In this document: in pieces, positions 11,801 through 23,800 of the stretch
Layout of the letters: each line of letters starts with the position of its first letter
How positions within the stretch are numbered: position 1 is the first letter of the stretch
Source of the DNA: Trileptium ribeirensis
Lineage: Eukaryota; Nematoda; Enoplea; Enoplida; Thoracostomopsidae
Direction: 5' to 3'
DNA: 64,000 bases
Assembly (NCBI GenBank): GCA_030248225.1
Contig: JASANE010021187.1
Coordinates: 1 to 64,000 of the forward strand
The notes under the pieces: generated by a model
Seen by the model: the letters and a program-made list of their open reading frames with translations, nothing else
The model's database searches: none
Told to the model about the DNA's origin: nothing
Program-made: the position numbers and the translations under genes

Positions 11801-14800
11801 AAAGTTTAGCTACAGCTCTAGCCATCAAATATATATAGCCAAAAGTTTAGGTACAGCTCTAGCCATAAAATATAGCCTAAAGTTTAGCACAGCTCTAGCC
11901 ATAAAATATAGCCTAAAGTTTAGCTACAGCTCTAGCCATAAAATATAGCCTAAAGTTTAGCTACAGCTCTAGCCATAAAATATATATAGCCTAAAGTTTA
12001 GCTACAGCTCTAGCCATAAAATATAGCCAAAAGTTTAGCTACAGCTCTAGCCATAAAATATAGCCTAAAGTTTAGCTACAGCTCTAGCCATAAAATATAG
12101 CCTAAAGTTTAGCTACAGCTCTAGCCACAAAATATATCCTAAAGAATAGCTACAGCTCTAGACTATACGAAGTGGCAAACTCATATACCTTAGTAGCCAG
12201 CCAATATGCCATTATCTTTACATCGAATCAAAATTTCTAGACAAACTTAAATCATTCCAATCATGGACATTGTACGCCTAAACGATTCAAATAAACCCAG
12301 GTAACCGCGGTTAGTGATTGCTTAGTTACGAGATTAATTTGGACCACTATTCCCCGCCTCTGGGCACATCATTTTATCTGCTGTTTGAGACTGGATATTA
12401 TCTATTGTTTGGCAAGAAAGTGCCAACGTTTGTTATTCAGTGAAAAGTATGTATTTCCTTCTTGGCTTGTCTTTGCCACATGCCCTTGTAAAATTTAAAC
12501 GTTGCCTCGTGGACTTTATATATAAAAGACAGACATAATATTGAAATTGCACTGATATATCTGCGAGCTATGTTAAAGCCTTACCGAGTAATTGTGACAG
12601 TGCTGATTCATTGCGTGCGCAGCAGTGTCCCTTATAAGTAAAGGCTAATTAATATCTTATTTCGACCGAATGAAAAGTTTGCAGCATAGCTGCATCCTAG
12701 CAAAGTGAAAAAAAAGACACGCTTAATGTTTGTATGTCTATGTATGTCATGATTCTAGTTTATCAGAAGCCGATCTAACAATTATGTTGCGTTCACGTTA
12801 TAATGTAATCAACGTTTGGAACCTATGTACAGCTCACAGTGACATGCAGACTTCGCTAACAAGATGTAGACACCCCATGTTTTTACGAATTTTAAAAGGT
12901 AAATTTAGCTTGCGGTATTGTCACTTTTGTGCGAATTATACCGTGCCTTTTTCGTACTTTTACTGACTGTGTCTGGCATTATATTGCCAATACGCATATG
13001 GTCTAGGTAAAAATATCGAGATTACTAAACTGCACAACCGACTAATAGACCGCATTCGATGCAGACTGTAATCATTACTGATGACTCGTGCGAAACTGAG
13101 TCAAGTGTGTGCATTATACTATAAACAAAAAATGCAGTAGCTAAAAGAGTGTCACATAACGTCAAAAATTAATTACAGTAAGATTAAACGATGGGGTCGC
13201 GACTACAGCGGGACACAAAATCCAAATAGTGGGGCATTATAACGTGAACGCCTTTAACTATGAAGTACGATAATTACGGTGGGAAACTAATTATGTGAAG
13301 TAAGCTATTATTGTTGATTCTTTTAATTTGGCGGCCAGCCATTGGCCGGTCCGACGAGCTGGTAATACAGCCGGTTGGTTTACCGGCCGGCCAGCCATTG
13401 TTCCAACTTTTATCCACCATTGCGGCCAGCGGACCTCTCTAAGATTAATTTTGCTAAACCTTTTCTATGATGTTTTCTTAAAAATCTAATTTTTTTAACT
13501 TTTGAATCTTCAAATATCAATTAACATGCTGAATATGTCATTCAATAGGAATTATCGCACTACACAGTTACGTGTAAAACCGTTTTCCTGTTTACGTTGG
13601 AGTTTCTATTACATTGTGCAAATGCTTAATTAATCTATGCAAAGCAAATTCGAAAACAACCATACATTTTATAACGAAGCCTATGGCAATCCTAGGTATC
13701 TTGCAGCCTCTAATTCTTACCGAGTAAGCGTAAATTACTGGCTGCTCTACGATAACTTATTTGCATGTTTTGTTGCATATATGTGATAAGACCCAAGACG
13801 TTTTCAGATGGTAAGCGGTTCCAAGCAGTCTTTTTCAAAAGTATCCAATATATCCACAGTGGGACAGTAAAACGCTGTTTAGTACTTAATACATAATTTA
13901 ATTGGGTAAGCACAGATGTAACATTTATTACCGTGAAAGTGTTAAAATTGTTCATGTGTTAGAGGGAGTTATCGTTCGGCATAGCAAACTTTAAATATAA
14001 TGCGCTATTTTAGTAATCGTACTTGAATCAATTTTAACGCCATAATACAACGCTAACATATCTACAACACAACAGAAAACATTAACATTCACAAACTGCA
14101 AACGTCACAGGAATTAGTTAAAACTACTGTTTAAAAGAATATGGGTATAGTATGTTTTTCCATAATAAAGTAAATATGATAGCCACAGCAGCATAGCACA
14201 TGATATTCTGCGCGTGTTCGGTGTACCGTCTGGTCGGAATACAGGTCGGTCGGATTACTGGACAGAATAAGGGCCGGCCGACATTTCGTCGGCCTTGCCC
14301 TCGCGAAAGTCGACTGCGGCCGCCCTCACGCCAGGCCACTGGCTTTTCCGGCCGCTGCCCAATATTAATGGCTGTAGTTCAAACTGCTGCACGTCGAAAT
14401 TTCACGCAAACGAGTGAAATAGTACATGTTTGAGCGAGTACATTGTTTGGCGACCTTTACAGTGGTACCGCCACTGGATAATTTGTGCCTGCACTCCCTA
14501 ATACTTTTCCACTTTTGACTAATTCTACTCTCAGTTTACAACTGCAAGAAAATTTCAACTTTTCAGAACATGGGATCGACCTATTTACGAACCACAGCAA
14601 TGCGCGAACGCCCTTCAATTGAAATGTTCTGACCCGTTCATATGGCTCCAAAGACATGTCACATTTCGTTAAAACTAACTTGTGATATGTAGCATAATGA
14701 GGCGTTTACACTGTAAAAGACCCCAATTGGGAAAGCTTTGTTTCCTCTCCCACAGTCTACACCATACCATCCAGTGGTTAACAGCACATACCTACACTGT

Positions 14801-17800
14801 ATGATAAAATGGATGGCTTGTGAGACACCATCAACGTATCACTATAGTGTCCTAATCTACCTATTGTTTTTACTTACGGTGTCATGGAACCATACGCAAA
14901 GACATTATATAATGAATGTAAATAATACGATGATGTAGGTAACACCATATAACCTTTAAAATTATTTTATGGCTTAGTCTACACCATACTGTTACCGACA
15001 CTACACTACCTATGTATACTATCCTAAAATACTATCAGAAAAATTATGGTGTTCAAGACACCATATATATAGTGGTTGGTGGCAGAGATACCCAGGATAG
15101 ACAAATCTTTCTCAGAGGGGTCCTTTATAACGTAAACGTCGCATGAGGTTTATGTACTCATGTTATGTTAAATTAGTTGTTATTTTACGCTGTTTCAGGT
15201 GATAATGTCGGAGCCGTCGGTGGTGGGGGATGCGGTGAAACTCGAAGCCTCGTCAAACCTCGTTCCGAGTACCGCACCGCAGGACAAGGACCTCGGATCA
15301 TTTCCGGCAAAAGTATTCTTGATACATATTTCTATCTTGTTTTTATCGTATGTAAATATTAAATACTGCGATCGCGTCAGCTTTTTAGTTTTGCAGACAC
15401 AAGCCTTCGAATTTCGCAATAAAGTTACCACAAAATGATGAGCATAGACAACCATGTCTATGAGCAATCATTGAGTTGTTGTATACCAAAAGATTAGCAT
15501 ATGCGATCACGTCTACGAACAATCATTGAGTAGTTGTCTGCATAATGGTTAGAATCGACGAGCATGTCTATGAGCAATCATTGAGTTGTTGTCTGCAAAA
15601 TGGTTAGAATCGACGAGCATGTCTATGAGCAATCATTGAGTAGTGGTCTGCAAAATGATTAGCTTCTACGAGTATATCTGCGAGCAATCATTGTGTTGTT
15701 GTTTGATCAAACGTATACTGTTGGTTGCTGCTTTCGATTCTACATGAGTAACGCATAGAACGGTAGCAAAATGAAAATCTGGATCAATAAACTTATAATT
15801 CCATTTGCTCTTTTAGGTTGTGAATACTTACAAAATATAAGATTAAACCTTACAACCATTTCAGTGTACAAGTTTCACTTCAATATTTACGCCAAACCTG
15901 ATTACAGTTTATCACAACCGGAATCGAGTACTTTGAAGTAAAACTTTTTAATTAATAATTTTTTGCTCTTTATATTATACATCTTTTAATCCGTTGAACT
16001 ATCGTCATTTTCTGTTTTGTTGCAGCTTGCCCGTCACCGATCCACCACGTTTTTAGCCACGATTCGCTATGTGAAAGCTCGGACGATCATTGTGTTCGAC
16101 TTTGTCAGTCGAAATTCGGCGCTGATTTGGTGGACGCTGCATGCGAATCGCCAGAATCTTGCGTTTGTTTGCGATGTAAATAGCATGGTTAATTTTTAAT
16201 ACAAATTCTTTGATACGAGGTCTTTTAAAAACGAAATACTACACTTTGTTAAATTCAATACTGAAGTAAAATTTATAACTCGACTTGCACTGAAATCAAG
16301 CTGAGGACGTAAGCGAAATGCAACTTGTTACATTCGCGAAATATATACAAAGCCTAATTTTTAAGAATAATATTACGTAATCTTAACATATATCGGCGGC
16401 TAGCGTATCCCGAAACATTCAATGTCTCTTCCGGATATCAAAAACTTACATTTCTTGTAAACGTGACCAGATTTATAACTCGACTTGCACTGAAATCAAG
16501 CTGAGGACGTAAGCGAAATGCAACTTGTTACATTCGCGAAATATATACAAAGCCTAATTTTTAAGAATAATATTACGTAATCTTAACATATATCGGCGGC
16601 TAGCGTATCCCGAAACATTTAATGTCTCTTCCAAATATCAAAAACTTACATTTCTTGTAAACGTGACCAGATTTATAACTCGACTTGCACTGAAATCAAG
16701 CTGAGGACGTAAGCGAAATGCAACTTGTTACATTCGTGAAATATATACAAAGCCTAATTTTTAAGAATAATATTACGTAATCTTAACATATATCGGCGGC
16801 TAGCGTATCCCGAAATATTTAATGTCTCTTTCGAAAATCGAAAACTTACATTTCTTGTAAACGTGACCAGATTTATACGATTGAAGGATCAGTTCTGTTG
16901 TTCAACATATTATGCAAAATTTTTGAACAGAAGATTCTTGGTTAAAAGCGGTTTGAAACCCTTATATACAATTATTAGTCATCCGAATTTAATTATACAT
17001 ATGGCTGTATCATAAGTGTCGAAGATGAAAATTGCATAGTCTCAACACTAGGGGCACCAGGCGGGTGCGAGGCTAGAGGAATTTTTTAATTTTCAAGAAC
17101 TAACCTCATGATTTTCCATAATTTCGGTAAAAATCTTAACTATCTTTGCCTATTTTACAAAATTTGTGCTAAAAGTTTCATCAATTTTTGCCGATTCGGT
17201 ACAGTTTTGCCAAATTATTCCCAATTTTTGCCAATTTCCTCTGAAAATTTTGCTCTGGGGGTCCGAGCCTTATAGGGGCAACACCCTTACCACATCGGTA
17301 GCTATGGTCTACATGTCATTTGAGTTTATCTGTCTTTATCATGTGAAACCGCAAATATTTAAACAAAAGCATTGATTGCTTTATGAACTGAAACAATAAA
17401 TTTTCGATTACCAATTTATATCGATTACTACTTGCAAGAAACTCCCATCAAAGCTACACCATAAATGAGGTTTTTGAGTATTATAAGGCACAAATTCAGG
17501 CACTGTCTTTTCTATATTTTCATGGCGAATCAAATGTTGCCCATTTATATCTCAAGAGCTTTCAACCACTGCTGAACTCATCTAAGTCGTGAACCCAAAG
17601 CCACATTTACGTATGGTAAAAGTGTTGGGACATATAGTTGTTCTTACGTGTGCCAAAATTTCAGGTCCCTTTTACAAGCCTCCGGCGTCTTCTTTTCGCC
17701 AACAACGACGAGAAATTATCGACCAGAACTCAAGTGAGTGATATACATTTGAGTATATTTCATAGGGGTGATTTTTGTATAACTTAATTCGCCTTATTCT

Positions 17801-20800
17801 ATATATATATTAATTCTATATTAATACATATTCTATATATATATTAATGTTAGAGGTAGGGTGGAACCTCGCCTCAGTTAATGCACGAGTAAAAAAGATA
17901 ACCCCGCCAACCATCCTATTTTGTAATTTTGTATAAAAATTGTTACGGAACGCTTTTTGGCCCATTGAAATTAGGTGTAAAACTGTTCGCGGCCACACTG
18001 CTTACGATTAAAATCAAGCCATTTTGTGTTTGCGAAAATTCAAGCAAAATTATCTAAATTTTTGAGCACTAAAATTTGTCGAATTTGAATTAAACCGTTT
18101 GGTTCGCGAACACCAAGAGCTTAACTACAGGATCGATTTGCTTGTGACGTCACTTTTGCATTAAATATGTTTGCGAACACTGAATAATCTAAATTTAAAT
18201 GATTAGGTATTAGGGAACCGAATTTCTGCAAAATGAAAACGCGGAAATTGTGTTAGAACACAAGAGATAATTTCGGTCACTTGGTTTTGATTTTGCAAAT
18301 TTATGGTTACCGAAAACCTCAATGAAATTCAACCTATTTTCCGTAACAAGGGTTTGCAATCCGATATCGGTTACTACAAAATAGGATGGCTGGAGGGGTC
18401 ACTTTAAGTTTACTCATGCATACGATGCACATAGTTTTCATCTCCGCGCTGTTCCTGCATTCTCTACAAGCAAGAACAACCGGATGTAACATGATGAGCA
18501 GTGCTCATACACCATGGAATAATCACGTACGATATATTTGGTAGTCTTAGCCCATTTAATCTTTGTAGCTGTGAGACTATCGACTCTGCATACTTAACCA
18601 CTACATCCTGACATTCACATGTTGGTCAATAAAAATGATGAGATAAATGCTTAGCCACATCTGAGTTATGCGTCCATATGATTACAAGCTGCTTCGCGAA
18701 AGAGCAAATGGAAAAATAACATATAAATTATATTACCACATTAAAACGTAGTAAACCCTGAAAATCAATTACAAAAAAAAAACGCAGCGGCTTGTAAAGA
18801 AGAAAGATTAAGTTCCATTAAATGTTTATCAAGTATATATCCGATTTAGATGGTCCATTGTAAATGGAAGCTTCTTTTTTACAGGTTTTACTACAATTCG
18901 TCTCAAACCTGACAGACGTCTAGGAAACGTTGCATTCTGAAACAAACTCGACTGTCTATGTCCAAGAAAATCATTAACCCAAGCTAGAGTCGATGCTAAC
19001 ACAACAAACAAATGTGCTAAATTGAAAGTTGCCTTTTGATGGGACAGATAGAAAGCCGCGTGAAAAGGTATCACCGGAAAAAACGACACCTCACCGTAAA
19101 TCTTCCTAAACCGTTCCCAATAATTGCACACATGCGTCAAATAAGGCTGAAGAGAAGTAATGGCTAACGATTGACACATCGCCTTGGCAAATGTTACAAC
19201 CTCCAATTCAGAACAGCCGACAATATCGTTATACCATACCGAATGATCAAACAAATCTGAAATTACAGACCAAAATTATACCAAATCTATTTATGAAAAT
19301 AAAACTTGATTAGTTACGCGCTGTCGATAAGTAAAGCGAGCGTAAGTGATTGAAACAATCGAATAAGCAATTACAAATATTCAGAATTAATATATGCAAA
19401 TTAAATAGCTAATTTTCTTTCGTTGATCTCCACCAGTAACTCTGCTTATGCCTGCGTTTTACTTCGGGACAAACTACGTTACTGGTGGATCTCCTCAAGA
19501 AAAATCCCAATATAGATAAGCTTAGAAAGAAGACGTACCACCAACAATTTCATTTAGAACACACACCACACAAAAACGTAAGATTATACCCATGGTCATT
19601 AAAAATTGATTTATAGTTTGACACCGAAGCAACAATCCTTGTGCTTTCTTTATAAGAAACCATTTCACAACAAATGTTCTAAAATGCTTGCTAATAAAAA
19701 TGGAAAATAAGGGACTGACGTCCAAAAAGGAGCTATTAATGTCATTTTCCACCCATTGTGGATAAACTTTTGCAAAACCGACAAATCCAATTTAGGTGGC
19801 TTAACAACCCATGCATTTTCAGTTGACCAATCCTGATCAAGTGCATCTAGCCCTAACGCTCCTGGGCATGAAAATTTTGAATAAAGCCTCTTCAGTTTTG
19901 AATTCTGAGTAGAAGCAAATAAATCAATTGTATATGATACAAAAAGTTTGTTTAAAACATCGAAAAATTTGGAATTTATAGCCCAATTGTCAGCATCCTC
20001 ATGTTTAGAAAAATAGTCTGCCGTGGTATTATGTTCCCTAGCAATCCATTTAAATTTAATTTGACATTGATATTCCGCTATAAGACCATATATTTTTAAA
20101 GCTAAAATCTGTAAATCTTCCTTCATGCTACCTCTATATAAAATAAATACTGCTGACCGATTATCCAAACACCACTGAATACGTTGATTTTCCAAATATC
20201 CACGTAAATACCATTAAATATTGCCAAAAGCTCTCTGTACGTTGAATATTTGCAACACTGCCCCGCAGTGAAAAGGAAACGAGAAATATTAGGCGGCCCA
20301 CCGCCAATATAAGCAACAGCAGCCCCTTCTGTCTCACTAGCATTAGAACACACGACTAACGAACAGTCATCCAAAACCACCGTTCTTTTGATGCTCAATA
20401 CCTGCAAATATTTCAACCAAAAAACCAAATCGTTCTTTACCTTAATGGAACAAATAAATGGTTTATCCCATTCCTTTGCCGAGCCAACCTGCAAGTAAAA
20501 ACTACGTGTCCGTACTGGAGAAATATTTCCTAAAACCAAACGATTCGAAATGATACACCCTGCAACACATGACAATAAGCGTGCTGAAACATTCGTCCTA
20601 TTCAGAACATCACGAATTAACTGCAAAACCCCAAATAACTTTCTATCCGGTATAGAAATAGTAGAATCCGAACTATTAATACAACATCCTAAAAATTCTA
20701 TACATTGAATTGGTTCCAAAACAGATTTAGACGTATTAATCACAAAACCTGCTGAAAAAAAAGATCCTGCAAAATTCTTAAAATATGTTGTTCAAGAGTG

Positions 20801-23800
20801 TGAAACGATTCCGCCGTAACAAAACAATCATCGAAAAACCACGCACAAAATATACCCTTCGCTCTCCAAATATTAGTAAAACAACGCATTAACCTGTTAA
20901 ATATATAAAGTGCTGAAGAAATTCCAAACGGCAACACTGTAAACACATATCTTTTACTGGTACTCATATTTTCAATATCCCAAGAAAATCCTAAACATTT
21001 TTGAGATTTAGGATGAATGCCAATGTGGTAATAACCAGATTTTAGATCTAGTTTGGCCATAAACCAGTTAGGTTTAACGTACTGCGCAGCCTTCTGAAAC
21101 CCTTCCAAAGTAAACCTAAACTTGGCAATAAAATTGTTAAGTGCAGAACAGTCAAGAATCAACCTCAATTTATAACTACTATTTACAACCGATAAAGCAT
21201 TAATACAGATAATCGATTCATCCATGCTTACCTCCCTTACAATACCTCTATCAAGTAATTGTCCTAACTCCGTACAAACAAAAATGCTTGGTGCTGCAAC
21301 GCGGATCTATTATTAACTATTACCATTTCCGGTACTGTACCTAAAACTGGAATCGTATATCCAAGTTCAACCAAAATAATAAAACAGGATTTTTATAAAT
21401 GTTGCGCCAAAATTGAATGCATTTACACAAACGACCATTAACTGCATTGACAGCTGTAAGTGCCCTGTGCTTCGAAATTAAATAGACCATCTCACTTTTA
21501 AGCATATCACTGCATTTTGTGACAATTCCATATTATCCAGAAAACAACTACTCCCCGGGAGCAATCGACTCTTGCTGCACATTGTTTTTCGGACAATTGG
21601 AAACGAAGTGACCTCCTTGGCCGCACAAATAGCAGATGTCTCCTTGGTTAGGATTCCGTGTGGGGCCTCCGAAGAAACGAGGGGGTCCGTAGGCCGACGC
21701 ACCCCGGCCGCCACGAAATGACTGATTGTTCAGTTGTGCCTTTAACGTTGGTGCACTGCTACACGCTTGCATCCCATCCACCAAACTTTCTGTGGCAGAT
21801 AGCCCATATTTTTGGGATTTCTGCAACACTGACGCTGCTCTATATCCAAGATTATCTGCCAACAGAATTTGTTTTCCTCTTTTCTCAATACTGTATTTTG
21901 CTTTCTTTAAACACTTAACAAGTTGCGGCATCCGGGAAGCCCTAGATTTTTAATCAGAGGCAATATTGACTGCTTTTCCCAACATTTTGCCCAACTTCCG
22001 CAAAAAATTTAAATGATGATGATTTGATTTAAACTTCAAGTCATATTTTTTGACAACTACCGTTTCTGACATATCCGAAGAATCGGAAGAAATCGTTTGA
22101 GATTTCTTCTTTTTTGGAGCCATATAAATTTATTACAAAAAAAAATTTTTAAATCTTCATAAACAATTATACCAAATCTATCCATGAAAATAAAACTTGA
22201 TTAGTTACGACCTGTCGATAAGTAAAACGGGCGCAATTGATTGAAACAAGCGAATAAGCAATTACAAATTTTCAGAATTAATATATGCAAATTAAATAGC
22301 TAATTTTCTTTCGTTGATCTCCACCAATAACTCCGCCTGGCGTATGCGTAACTATTGTGTATGCGTTTGTATCTGAGTTGGCGTGACTGTGGGAACATGA
22401 TGATGGAGGTTCCTAAGCCTAACCTTAAACTAAGCTCTAAGGAAACCAAGCAATCGAGCTTTTGCAAGTTGGAATAGACAAGACAGCAATCATGGGACAT
22501 ATATACATGCGAAAGTTATGACCGTCATTTCAAACGTGGTTATGACTTGGTCGAGGTATGCTCAATCGCGTTGGGATGCACCTCTAGATTTTTCAAAATG
22601 TGGAATACAGGAACTTTTTTGCCTTAAAAAAGGCGGAGCCTACAGCGATATCACGCAGTATTGGGAAATCAACACTAGGTGCTTGAAGAACCACTGCCCT
22701 GCTGGCAACCGCATTGGCTACTTGCCGGAGCTACCAGGTTGAAGCACTTACATCAGGGTCCCAGGGCCCCGTTCTGCCACGTTTAGTTGTTGGTTGCGCA
22801 ATAACAAAGAGTCATATCGTTTCGTTCAAACAAGCTAACCTGGTTGGCGTTACGTTGTTTGTTACAAAATGCAGGTTAGAATACCACTCGATGAGCTTAA
22901 AAAGGCTAAGGGATAATTGATTTATATAAGTATTACAGCAAAGGCTAAAGTAAGAGACCAAAATATTGAAAATGGAATTATTTTATTACACCTACGCTTC
23001 TGATGCTTTGTTTGGAAGTTCGATAAGTATTAATACATGCTCATAGGAAAAGATGTTATCCCAATGAGACTCAGCACCCGCCTCCATGCCGACAGGCTGA
23101 TCCCGCTCCCCTCGAAGCACGGGCTATACCCATTACCCATGGCTTAGGAACTCGTCGTGATTGTATGACGAATATTTTTAAGCACAATTCACAGCTGCTG
23201 CAAACATTGAGTCTCCGTGTTAATTTTAAGTTTCCACTCATCCGGATACCTTTTTCTTGCGATTTGCGGCCGCAATAAACAATTTCCTGAATTTGTAACA
23301 TTTTAAATTTTAAAATCAATGTATTTTGTAGCGTCTACGAGCAAACGTAGAGCGAATCCTGTATCTATTAAGAATTTTGTTTCATAAGACTAAACTTGAC
23401 ACACATTGACTTACTTTTGACCTCCGCCCTCGGTGATGACTGAAAATACCAGATCCACAATTTAAATGCATGTGTACCCAAAGTATTATTTAATCCAGGA
23501 ACTAGAGAAAGATCTAAAGGGGCAGGCTAAGATGAAACTACGTAATAAAGCCTTTTGATAAGAATTGTTTGGGAAATGCCAGGCAAAAACCCGGGACGCA
23601 AAGTCAAACTCTTTAACAAATGGCATCATCTGCGCATATTCGCTGGGGGTTGCGGAAGACGTCCCAAGAAGCTGATTTCTAACAGAAAAAGACGTGTTCA
23701 TAAGTAATATGTATGCATTGCTTATTTGATTTCACCTGCGCTTCCATCGAATGAACGATTGAACGAATGAATTAGGTTCGTATTGTATCGTCCGTGACAG

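Larger units (their letters stand above)
18829..22336 (-). mobile_element. DIRS-like tyrosine-recombinase retrotransposon, decayed
   Basis: Minus-strand order: gag with a zinc knuckle, reverse transcriptase, RNase H, then the N-terminal part of a tyrosine recombinase. The recombinase, and the GxDALxQDW-type segment after RNase H, mark the DIRS/Ngaro/PAT group rather than LTR elements. A 172-bp direct repeat stands before gag and again before the recombinase. The element lies antisense in intron 5 of the CSab gene. Stops, frameshifts and loss of the recombinase catalytic half make it non-autonomous. Outer ends are not defined. Confidence 0.85.
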
